From UBA7236 sp964638865 (GTDB taxonomy: Bacteria > Bacteroidota > Bacteroidia > Chitinophagales > BACL12): 21,482 nucleotides of DNA. The stretch's first letter is position 1. Each line of letters opens with the position of its first letter. The position numbers and the translations under genes were made by a program. The stretch is from positions 1-21,482 of the forward strand of contig CAZXBG010000064.1 of NCBI GenBank assembly GCA_964638865.1, in the 5' to 3' direction. The notes beneath the pieces were generated by a model. The model searched no databases. It was not told the DNA's origin and worked only from the letters and a program-made list of their open reading frames with translations. Positions 15,248-21,190 of this stretch are shown here, piece after piece.

Positions 15248-15559
15248 TTAAATACAACTTACAGGTTTTGGTATTCCTGCTATTTTGGAGGCTTTTTTTA
15301 AAGGTCCATTTGGAAATAATGCATAAAATTCTTTGATATCTGTTACTCCGCTTGAACCAACTTTGCGTATGGTTATTGGAGTATTATTTTTATGCTGTTC
15401 CTGTAAAAAACTGATCACAGCCCAGTGTTTTGTGTCCAGTGTACCAACACCTTCCTGTTTTGCTATTTCTTCAGCAATGGTTTTATTCCATTGCGTAAAA
15501 TCGGTGAGATAACCTTCATCATTCACCTTTATTGTTGCACCATTGATTAACTTTTCCAT
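15248..15559 (-). CDS. TusE/DsrC-family sulfur carrier protein (single C-terminal cysteine)
   Basis: The 103-residue protein shows the DsrC/TusE family pattern, with LTDFTQWNKTIAEEIAKQEGV near 18-38, HWAVISFLQEQ near 45-55 and the flexible C-terminal arm KIAGIPKPVSCI. The penultimate Cys102 is the family's reactive cysteine, which carries persulfide. The second cysteine of true DsrC, 11 residues earlier, is a serine here (S91). The protein is thus of TusE type and cannot form the DsrC intramolecular trisulfide. TusE normally works with TusBCD in tRNA thiolation; no tusBCD is nearby. Instead it sits between sqr and a dsrE-like gene, which suggests it accepts sulfur from that partner. It begins 40 bp after the sqr stop, separated by an octamer repeat. 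Confidence 0.9.
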   Translation of the reverse strand: MEKLINGATIKVNDEGYLTDFTQWNKTIAEEIAKQEGVGTLDTKHWAVISFLQEQHKNNTPITIRKVGSSGVTDIKEFYALFPNGPLKKASKIAGIPKPVSCI

Positions 15560-15566
15560 AATGTCA

Positions 15567-15602
15567 TTTATTAATTTATTAATTTATTAGTTTATTAATT
15601 TA
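15567..15602. repeat. TTTATTAA octamer microsatellite between sqr and tusE-like genes
   Basis: Four consecutive octamers (TTTATTAA, TTTATTAA, TTTATTAG, TTTATTAA; 15567-15598) and a partial fifth run up to the sqr stop codon. They fill nearly the whole 40-bp gap between two genes of the operon and end 8 bp from the downstream start. Confidence 0.9.
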
Positions 15603-16853
15603 TAGTTCGTGTGCGGGAATATGTTTTCCTGCTGTGGACATTTGTGGATGTATAAAAGGAATGGCTCGTCCATGCATTAAAACATTCCAGTATATCCATT
15701 TAAATCCGAGTTTACCCATGTGATTGAGCATTGATTCTTCCATAAGCGACATTGGTCCAATTCCTGGAAATGGAAACGACCCATCCACCGGTTCCTGATC
15801 GTAATTAAAATCAATTAATAATGCTTTGTGATTTCCAGTTTCCACAAAACAGTTTGCATGTCCGTCGTAATGTGCTTTTAATTCTTCTCCTTTTATATAA
15901 TGGAGAATATTTTCTGTGAGTATTTCCGATTCGAAATGCGCAACTGAGCCCGCCTTTGATGCAGGTAAACTGGTAGCATCTCCAATTGCAAAAATATTCT
16001 CTTTAATTAAAGATTGCAATGAAAATTTATTGGTTGGCACATAATTCAATTCATCACCCATACCTGATCTGCCGACAAATTCAGCGCCTTTATTTAATGG
16101 CACAGTAACTAAAAGGTCAAAACTAACTTCAGTTCCTCCATAATCGATAAGTTTTTTTGATTCATTATCTATTTTCTCTACATTAAAATCGGTTACTAGT
16201 TTTATGTTCTTTTCTTCGATAAGATGACCGAGTTTTTTGGAGGCAAAGGGTTTGGTAAATGCACCGCTCAATGGAGTAACATAGGTAATTTCCACCTCAT
16301 CGCGCATACCTTTGTGTTTAAAATAATCATCTGCAAGAAATACAAATTCCAAAGGAGCAACGGGACATTTTATTGGCATCTCCGTAATATGCACCACTAA
16401 CTTACCACCTTCCCAACTTTTTAATTTATCATGTAATGCCTTCGCCCCTTCAAAGGAATAAAAATCAAAAATATCTTTATACCATAATTTTCCTTTCATA
16501 CCTTCCGTTTCTTCCGGAGCTATGCTGCAACCCGAAGCAATTATAAGAATATCATACGGTATTTTAACGTCATTATTCAATAAAACAACATTATTTTCCG
16601 GCTCTATTTTTTGAATTTGAGAAGAAATAAATTCCACTCCATGTGGAATAAATTTTGTTATTGGTTTTTGAATTTCATGTTCCTCGTAAATTCCAAAAGG
16701 GAGAAATAAAAATCCCGGTTGATAATAATGAGTTGTTGCCTCATCTATAATTGTTATTTTCCAATCATGATCGTGTAACTTATGTTTGAGGTGATTTGCC
16801 ATCATGGTTCCTGCAGAACCTGCTCCCAATATGACGATATTTCGAGTTGCCAT
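15600..16853 (-). CDS. sqr: Sulfide:quinone oxidoreductase
   Basis: SQR oxidises sulfide to sulfane sulfur or polysulfide and reduces quinone at the inner face of the cytoplasmic membrane. The 417 residues begin with the FAD-binding VILGAGSAGTMMANHL (G10-x-G12-x-x-G15). SGCSIAPEE follows near 108, then EMPIKCPVAPLEFVFL with Cys163, and a second FAD motif IFAIGDATSLPASKAG (288-302, D292). Cys335 is in GHANCFVETG, and the C-terminal amphipathic region has PFPGIGPMSLMEESMLNHMGKLGFKWIYW. Cys163 and Cys335 are candidates for the redox/sulfur-bridging pair. It is the first gene of the operon with a TusE/DsrC-like and a DsrE-like protein. A TACTTTTG promoter element and an FNR/CRP-like palindrome lie upstream, suggesting control by oxygen, redox or sulfide through a CRP/FNR regulator (inference). 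Confidence 0.92.
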   Translation of the reverse strand: MATRNIVILGAGSAGTMMANHLKHKLHDHDWKITIIDEATTHYYQPGFLFLPFGIYEEHEIQKPITKFIPHGVEFISSQIQKIEPENNVVLLNNDVKIPYDILIIASGCSIAPEETEGMKGKLWYKDIFDFYSFEGAKALHDKLKSWEGGKLVVHITEMPIKCPVAPLEFVFLADDYFKHKGMRDEVEITYVTPLSGAFTKPFASKKLGHLIEEKNIKLVTDFNVEKIDNESKKLIDYGGTEVSFDLLVTVPLNKGAEFVGRSGMGDELNYVPTNKFSLQSLIKENIFAIGDATSLPASKAGSVAHFESEILTENILHYIKGEELKAHYDGHANCFVETGNHKALLIDFNYDQEPVDGSFPFPGIGPMSLMEESMLNHMGKLGFKWIYWNVLMHGRAIPFIHPQMSTAGKHIPAHEL

Positions 16854-16870
16854 AAAAATAATTTATATTG

Positions 16871-16878
16871 CAAAAGTA
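16871..16878 (-). promoter_or_regulatory. -7 promoter element of the sqr operon
   Basis: The minus strand reads TACTTTTG, an exact TAnnTTTG match, 17 bp before the sqr ATG at 16853. No well-spaced TTTG is seen at -33, which would suit an activator-dependent promoter. Confidence 0.6.
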
Positions 16879-16924
16879 GTATTGATGTTAGCACAAGAAA
16901 CATGAGATAAGTTTGAAGTTGAGA

Positions 16925-16936
16925 TGATAATTATCA
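16925..16936. promoter_or_regulatory. Perfect palindrome TGATAATTATCA upstream of sqr (FNR/CRP-like site)
   Basis: A 12-bp perfect palindrome with the core TGAT-N4-ATCA of FNR-family sites (full consensus TTGAT-N4-ATCAA; the outer bases here are A and C). Its centre lies about 63 bp upstream of the predicted sqr start of transcription, near the -61.5 position of class I CRP/FNR activators. Chance occurrence in AT-rich DNA is possible. Confidence 0.4.
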
Positions 16937-16973
16937 CTCTGTGAGGTTGTAAGGTTATAGTGAAGTGAGAACG

Positions 16974-17426
16974 CATTTTCTTAAGGCGTGAAGCATGAAG
17001 CGTGAGTGAAATCCAATTATCATTGAAGCATTTAGATGCTGTGAGGAGTCATTAGTCAGGATGTAAAACTTTCGGTTTAAAGAGATCCAACTCATTACTC
17101 ATTTCTCATTACTCATTTTCTTGAGGCGTGAGTCGTGAGTGAAATCCAATCATCATTGAAGCATTTAGCTGCTGTCAAGAGTCATTAGTCAGGATGTAAA
17201 ACTTTCGGTTTAACGAGATCCAACTCATTACTCATTTCTCATTACTCAATTTCGTGAGGCGGGAGGCGTNNNNNNNNNNNNNNNNNNNNNNNNNNNNNNN
17301 NNNNNNNNNNNNNNNNNNNNNNNNNNNNNNNNNNNNNNNNNNNNNNNNNNNNNNNNNNNNNNNNNNNNNTAAAACTTTCGGTTTAAAGAGATCCAACTCA
17401 TTTCTCATTACTCATTTCTCATTTCT
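16974..17426. repeat. Tandem array of about 133-140-bp non-coding units, broken by a gap
   Basis: The landmark TAAAACTTTCGGTTTAA occurs at 17064, 17197 and 17370. GAAATCCAAT occurs at 17008 and 17141 (period 133). The unit holds GGCGTGAGTCGTGAGTGAAATCC, a middle segment (ATTGAAGCATTTAG, GTCATTAGTCAGGATG) and a pyrimidine-rich end of CTCATTACTCATTTCTC. The first unit is 7 bp longer (period 140 at its left end). Each unit itself contains 7-11-bp sub-repeats. No reading frame spans it. It fills much of the 663-bp space between the sqr and 17517-18110 genes. At least three copies are present; the real number is unknown because of the N run. Confidence 0.9.
17270..17369. other. Assembly gap (100 N) inside the tandem array
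   Basis: 100 N lie within the third repeat unit. The flanks do not overlap. If the 133-bp period holds and no unit is missing, about 60 bases are hidden; more copies may have been collapsed by the assembler. Confidence 0.9.
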
Positions 17427-17453
17427 CCCGTCCGACCGGGGCATCCGGGCGGG
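17427..17453. other. GC-rich hairpin at the edge of the tandem array
   Basis: CCCGTCCG (17427-17434) can pair with CGGGCGGG (17446-17453) over 8 positions, with one G-U wobble, around an 11-nt loop. It is a strongly GC-rich island in AT-rich DNA, directly after the last pyrimidine repeat and about 65 bp from the stop of the minus-strand gene. There is no T-run, so it is not a standard terminator. Confidence 0.55.
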
Positions 17454-17516
17454 CATTATTCATTCGGTCAACCTTTAAGTAACAATCGGAGCATTCTCAC
17501 CCCTCACCACTCACAA

Positions 17517-18110
17517 TTATTTCCATTCCGGAAGTTGGGCCGGCATATTCCGTTTTCTTTTTTGCCATTGAATAGGTTTGATCACCTCCTCGTAGAGAAA
17601 AGAGATTGGATTCATGATTGGTGAAGGCGGTTTTGGTATAGTATCAATTTCGCCCGGAGATTTGAGGCCCGGAATTGGGGCCACAGTATATTGTCTGTTT
17701 TCCTGATATGCCAAAAATGCATCTCTGAAATCTTCCGGACTTGGCCAGGGATAAATCTCTACTAAATCCAAAGTAATAGTATCTTTTTTAAGAAAAACTG
17801 CAATAGATGCAATATTATCTGAACCCGTATCAGGAACTACATAATATTTTGGTTTATAACCCAACGCCGTAAATTGAATGGTATCCCGTTTAGCTACAAC
17901 TAAGGAAAAAAATCCGTCCATAGTGGCATTTACCCCTCTGAATTCATTTTCGACTATTACTGTAGCATAGGATACAGGTATATTTGTTTGTTCATCCGTT
18001 ATAATACCTGAAAGTTGTATTAAATTATTCTGGGCGGATACTGAATTTTGTAAAAAACAGATCAATAAAACGGGAATCAAAAACCGGGACTTTCTTGTGT
18101 GCAGCGACAT
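17517..18110 (-). CDS. Exported protein with carboxypeptidase-regulatory-like domain, function unknown
   Basis: The frame is open to 18137, but the ATG at 18110 (MSLHTRKSRFLIPVLLICFLQNSVSAQ) gives a clean signal peptide with cleavage after SAQ. The mature part begins with a CarboxypepD_reg-like (PF13715) beta-sandwich: IQLSGIITDEQTNIPVSYATVIVENEFRGVNATMDGFFSLVV ... DTIQFTALGYKPKYYVV. It ends in a proline-rich tail of about 70 residues (PWPSPEDFRDAF ... PKPPSPIMNPISF ... QWQKRKRN). No TonB barrel follows, and there is no T9SS tail or lipobox. Such domains are common at the start of SusC-like transporters and in stand-alone periplasmic proteins of Bacteroidetes. It is divergent from pdxH. It is likely periplasmic or outer-membrane associated. 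Confidence 0.78.
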   Translation of the reverse strand: MSLHTRKSRFLIPVLLICFLQNSVSAQNNLIQLSGIITDEQTNIPVSYATVIVENEFRGVNATMDGFFSLVVAKRDTIQFTALGYKPKYYVVPDTGSDNIASIAVFLKKDTITLDLVEIYPWPSPEDFRDAFLAYQENRQYTVAPIPGLKSPGEIDTIPKPPSPIMNPISFLYEEVIKPIQWQKRKRNMPAQLPEWK

Positions 18111-18199
18111 TAATTTAGTTAACGAATATTGACGCAAGTTATGATTTGTTAGCGAATAATTGCTAAAATTTGCACTGAAATTAACTTAACTTAACCAAT

Positions 18200-18844
18200 A
18201 TGAAACCAGTGGAAGGAAATATACATCATCTCCGGGAAAATTACGAAAACGGCGAATTGGATATCACAAACATGTATCCGTCGCCGCTACTGCAATTTGC
18301 GTCCTGGTTTGAGGGAGCAGCAAAAGCGGACATTCCGGAACCAAATGCAATGGTTTTATCGACAGTTTCAGCCGAAGGAAAACCTTCCTCCAGAGTGGTA
18401 CTTTTAAAGGAATTTAATGGGAATGGATTTATTTTTTTTACAAATTATAACTCCAAAAAAGGACATGATCTTCTTCAAAACCCGAATGCCTGCCTGAATT
18501 TCTGGTGGGGTAAAATGGAAAGACAAATTAGGATTACCGGAATAATTGAAAAAATATCGGAAAAAGAAAGTGACGATTATTTTTACTCCCGACCTATCGG
18601 AAGTCAGGCAGGTGCGATCATATCCCCCCAAAGCAGCGAAATTGAAAGCCGGGAATGGCTGGAGCAAAAATTTATAGCGGTACAACTATCAGGAAATATT
18701 AAAAGACCTGCTAACTGGGGAGGATTTATACTCATTCCTGATTCCCTCGAATTTTGGCAAGGCCGAAGCAATAGATTACACGACAGATTAGTCTACGAAA
18801 AAACCGAAAATGGGGATTGGAAGATCAAGCGGATAGCACCGTGA
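18200..18844 (+). CDS. pdxH: Pyridoxine/pyridoxamine 5'-phosphate oxidase
   Basis: PdxH oxidises pyridoxamine or pyridoxine 5'-phosphate to PLP with FMN and oxygen, in the cytoplasm. The 214 residues match throughout: LRENYENGELDITNMYPSPLLQFASWF (12-38), EPNAMVLSTVSAEGKPSSRVVLLKEF (47-72), FTNYNSKKGHDLLQNPNACLNFWWGKMERQIRITG (80-114), YFYSRPIGSQAGAIISPQS and the PLP/FMN-binding EFWQGRSNRLHDRLVYE. Length is typical. The PLP it makes would serve SerC and the cystathionine-type enzyme in this window, but these are far apart and no coregulation is visible. The start follows a CTTAACTTAACCAAT leader, divergent from the 18110 gene. A simple-repeat stretch separates it from clpS. Confidence 0.96.
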   Translation: MKPVEGNIHHLRENYENGELDITNMYPSPLLQFASWFEGAAKADIPEPNAMVLSTVSAEGKPSSRVVLLKEFNGNGFIFFTNYNSKKGHDLLQNPNACLNFWWGKMERQIRITGIIEKISEKESDDYFYSRPIGSQAGAIISPQSSEIESREWLEQKFIAVQLSGNIKRPANWGGFILIPDSLEFWQGRSNRLHDRLVYEKTENGDWKIKRIAP

Positions 18845-18848
18845 AAAG

Positions 18849-18975
18849 GAATGGAGAATGGAGAATGGAACAGCCGAAAAAATTGACAATTGATAATTGA
18901 TAATTGACAATTAAACAGCAAAATGAAAGTGACTGCGACTGAGACTTTCAACTGAGACTAAGACTGCGACTCCTC
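18849..18975. repeat. Three adjoining simple-repeat blocks between pdxH and clpS
   Basis: The blocks are about three 7-bp AATGGAG copies (18850-18869); ATTGAYA/ATTGATA heptamers (18881-18912); and hexamers beginning GACT (GACTGC, GACTGA, GACTTT, GACTAA, GACTGC, GACTCC; 18933-18975). They are unrelated to one another and non-coding. They fill nearly all of the space after the pdxH stop. Confidence 0.85.
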
Positions 18976-19035
18976 CCTACCCTCCCTAACTCCGTTTGGC
19001 AAAAAACTTGTACCTTTACATTAAAATACAACTCG

Positions 19036-19314
19036 GTGGGTGCAATTTTAACTGACGTAAGAATTGATATTGACGAATTCATTGGTGATATTACCGGTGC
19101 GAGATTGGTTGTACATAATGATGATGTGAACACTTTTGAATGGGTTATCGAAAGTCTTGTAGCGATTTGCAAACATACCGCTGAACAAGCGGAACAATGT
19201 GCTTTTATTATTCACTTTAAGGGAAAATATGCCGTTCAGCAGGGAATGCGTGAAATGTTAAAACCCATGCGAGAGCAGCTCGTTGACCGAGGAATTAATG
19301 CTACAATAGAATAA
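19036..19314 (+). CDS. clpS: Clp protease adaptor ClpS (GTG start)
   Basis: ClpS binds proteins with N-degron residues (Leu, Phe, Tyr, Trp) and delivers them to the ClpA/ClpC-P protease. The 92 residues hold the core LVVHNDDVNTFEWVIESLVAICKHTAEQAEQCAFIIHFKGKYAV. N28, D29 and H60 match the E. coli binding-pocket residues N34, D35 and H66. No in-frame ATG precedes the domain, so GTG at 19036 is the best start; a near-consensus TACCTTTA element at 19011-19018 lies 17 bp before it, the spacing seen at other genes here. The N-terminal extension is short, as in many ClpS. aat follows after 6 bp, so the substrate recogniser and the tagging enzyme are cotranscribed. Confidence 0.9.
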   Translation: MGAILTDVRIDIDEFIGDITGARLVVHNDDVNTFEWVIESLVAICKHTAEQAEQCAFIIHFKGKYAVQQGMREMLKPMREQLVDRGINATIE

Positions 19315-19320
19315 TTTCCT

Positions 19321-20019
19321 ATGCCTGTTTGGCAATTAGATGAAAAATTACTTTTTCCGGATCCACAGTTTGCAAATGAGGATGGCCTGTTGGCAATAGG
19401 AGGTGATTTATCAATTGAGCGTCTAATGCTTGCTTACGCTTCCGGAATTTTTCCATGGTTTATTGAAGAGGAAGAAATTTATTGGTTCAGTCCGGATCCA
19501 AGATGTGTGCTTATTCCTGAGGAATTAAAAGTTTCTAAAAGCATGCAAAAGCTTATCAAAAAACAAACTTTTAGCGTTAGGTATGATCAGCAATTTATTA
19601 AAGTGATTAAAAATTGCAAAACTGTTAAACGCAAAGGGCAACGAGAAACGTGGATAGATAAAAATTTTATTGCTGCTTACACAAATTTATTTGAGTTGGG
19701 ACTTGCACACTCCGTAGAAGTTTACGAAAATGAAAATTTGGTTGGTGGATTATACGGTGTTAGTTTAGGTTCCTGTTTCTTTGGTGAAAGTATGTTTAGT
19801 AAGGTTAGCAACGCAAGTAAATACGGATTTATTTTTTTGGTGAATGCGTTGAAAGAAAAAAAATTCACACTTATAGATTGTCAGGTTTACAATGATCACC
19901 TTGCAACTTTGGGAGCTAAAAAAATGGAACGCAGTATTTTTCTTGAAATGCTGGAAAAGGGATTGCTTGATGAAACCGCTTCAGGTGATTGGGGTTTGTT
20001 TTTGAAGGGAGGGGAGTGA
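19321..20019 (+). CDS. aat: Leucyl/phenylalanyl-tRNA--protein transferase
   Basis: Aat transfers Leu or Phe from aminoacyl-tRNA to proteins with N-terminal Lys or Arg, creating primary N-degrons for ClpS. The 232 residues carry all family motifs: LLFPDPQFANEDGLLAIGGDLSIERLMLAYASGIFPWF (10-47), IYWFSPDPRCVL, ETWIDKNFIAAYTNLFELGLAHSVEVYENENLVGGLYGVSLGSCFFGESMFSKVSNASK, and LIDCQVYNDHLATLGAKKMERSIFLEML. Length is normal. It follows clpS by 6 bp. The gene ends in a G-rich tract (GGAGGGGAG) that continues into the downstream simple repeat. Confidence 0.96.
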   Translation: MPVWQLDEKLLFPDPQFANEDGLLAIGGDLSIERLMLAYASGIFPWFIEEEEIYWFSPDPRCVLIPEELKVSKSMQKLIKKQTFSVRYDQQFIKVIKNCKTVKRKGQRETWIDKNFIAAYTNLFELGLAHSVEVYENENLVGGLYGVSLGSCFFGESMFSKVSNASKYGFIFLVNALKEKKFTLIDCQVYNDHLATLGAKKMERSIFLEMLEKGLLDETASGDWGLFLKGGE

Positions 20020-20021
20020 GT

Positions 20022-20073
20022 GGGCGGTTGCAGTGGCAGTTTTATTCGCAGCGGGCGGTGGGCGGTGGGCGGT
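20022..20073. repeat. GGGCGGT heptamer repeat after aat
   Basis: Three perfect tandem copies of GGGCGGT at 20053-20073, with one isolated copy at 20022-20028 just after the aat stop. Strongly GC-rich in an AT-rich background; the alternating GGG/GG runs could form a G-quadruplex in the coding strand. Confidence 0.88.
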
Positions 20074-20145
20074 ATGTAATATTGGATGTTTTTTCTTCGA
20101 ATTAAACTTTCCATAAACTCTCTTGCGGGGGTTATATTAAATTCA

Positions 20146-20661
20146 ATGATTAATTTTGATAGGTTGGAAAAAAAAATAAATATAAAACAGGAAAAATTCA
20201 GGCAATCCATTATCAATAAATGGCTGTTCAAATTATTTTTATTGCAAAAGATGCCTATTGCATTATTGGCGGGATTACAGGTTAGAGAATTGTCGCAAGA
20301 AAAAAGTGTGGTGAGTGTACCATTTAAATGGTTTTCTCAAAATCCGTTTAAGAGTGTTTATTTTGCAACGCAGGCAATGGCAGCTGAAATGAGTACAGGG
20401 GTTTTAGGATTGATGGCAATTGAGGGAGCATCTAAAAAAGTTTCTATGTTGGTATTAAATGTAGAAGGTAATTTTATTAAAAAGGCAACAGAACGCATTT
20501 ATTTTACTTGTGAAAATGGACATGAAATTTTCAATGCAGTTGATATGGCTATTTCAAGTGGTGAAGGTGTAACAGTTAAAGCAAAATCTACCGGTAAATT
20601 AAAAGACGGCACTATTGTATCCGAATTTTTCGTTATATGGTCGTTCAAATCTAAAAAATGA
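20146..20661 (+). CDS. DUF4442 domain protein (hotdog-fold thioesterase-like)
   Basis: From the ATG at 20146 (MINFDRLEKKINIKQEKFRQSI) the protein has 171 residues. A frame start at 20086 is possible but adds an atypical segment. The core MPIALLAGLQVRELSQEKSVVSVPFKWFSQNPFKSVYFATQAMAAEMSTGVLGLMAI (starting near residue 36) is typical of DUF4442, a hotdog-fold family. These are related to acyl-CoA thioesterases such as PaaI-like proteins, though the substrate is unknown. The protein lacks a signal peptide. Its stop overlaps the start of the next lipoprotein gene (ATGA), which implies translational coupling. It follows aat by 126 bp of repeat-containing DNA. Confidence 0.8.
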   Translation: MINFDRLEKKINIKQEKFRQSIINKWLFKLFLLQKMPIALLAGLQVRELSQEKSVVSVPFKWFSQNPFKSVYFATQAMAAEMSTGVLGLMAIEGASKKVSMLVLNVEGNFIKKATERIYFTCENGHEIFNAVDMAISSGEGVTVKAKSTGKLKDGTIVSEFFVIWSFKSKK

Positions 20662-21107
20662 TTATGGTAAAAACTTATTCCCTCTTAATGCTTCTGCTGT
20701 GTTTTGTTTTTTTCAGTTGCAACAGAAATACCCCAAATAATGAAAAGGAAGAGGAATATTCTTCCAATAATAATGAAATTTTAGACAATTTCGATCCGTC
20801 TAATATTACAGAATCTGAACCCTTCAGAAATCAACCGAACGAATTTTGCAGCATCATTCGAAAATTAGAAGTGGAATATTATGCTCCCGGAAAAAAACTG
20901 GAGGAAAACAAATTGTATCCCGATAAATATTGTTTATTGGATGTATGTCTGGACAATATTAATAATGATGCATTAATAATTAACCTCGGCGACAGCGCCG
21001 AAATTGCAAATGCAACCTATGCAATAATTAAAATTTTTGAGACAGAAGAAGAAACACGTTCGTATGAAATTAAATATGCGATAAAGGATGTGGTTTATGG
21101 GGAATGA
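20658..21107 (+). CDS. Small lipoprotein, function unknown
   Basis: The 149-residue protein has a lipoprotein signal: MIMVKTYSLLMLLLCFVFFSC, with the lipidated cysteine at position 21. An Asn/Glu-rich linker (RNTPNNEKEEEYSSNNNEI) follows, then a domain of about 90 residues with two cysteines (KYCLLDVCLDNINND) and a charged C-terminal helix. It would be anchored to the inner or outer membrane. I recognise no family. The ATG overlaps the DUF4442 stop in ATGA; an ATG at 20664 is an alternative start. A hairpin lies about 55 bp after its stop. Confidence 0.8.
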   Translation: MIMVKTYSLLMLLLCFVFFSCNRNTPNNEKEEEYSSNNNEILDNFDPSNITESEPFRNQPNEFCSIIRKLEVEYYAPGKKLEENKLYPDKYCLLDVCLDNINNDALIINLGDSAEIANATYAIIKIFETEEETRSYEIKYAIKDVVYGE

Positions 21108-21162
21108 GGGAGTGGTGAGGGTGACTGTAAAGCAGTTAAGGCAGGGTAGGCTCAAAATAGAT

Positions 21163-21190
21163 GAGGCAGCCTAATTTTTTAAGCTGCCTC
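21163..21190. terminator. Hairpin after the lipoprotein gene
   Basis: GAGGCAGC (21163-21170) and GCTGCCTC (21183-21190) form a perfect 8-bp stem around a 12-nt AT-rich loop that can pair further (TAA/TTA). The 3' flank lacks a T-run on either strand, so termination is likely but not proven. Confidence 0.5.

Noticed and set aside
16974..17426. CRISPR array
   Set aside because: The units are 133-140 bp, nearly identical along their whole length, with no short repeat/unique spacer pattern and no cas genes.
18881..18912. Palindromic-looking AATTGACAATTGATAATT stretch as a terminator
   Set aside because: The pairing is imperfect and AT-only, and there is no T-run; a heptamer repeat explains it better.
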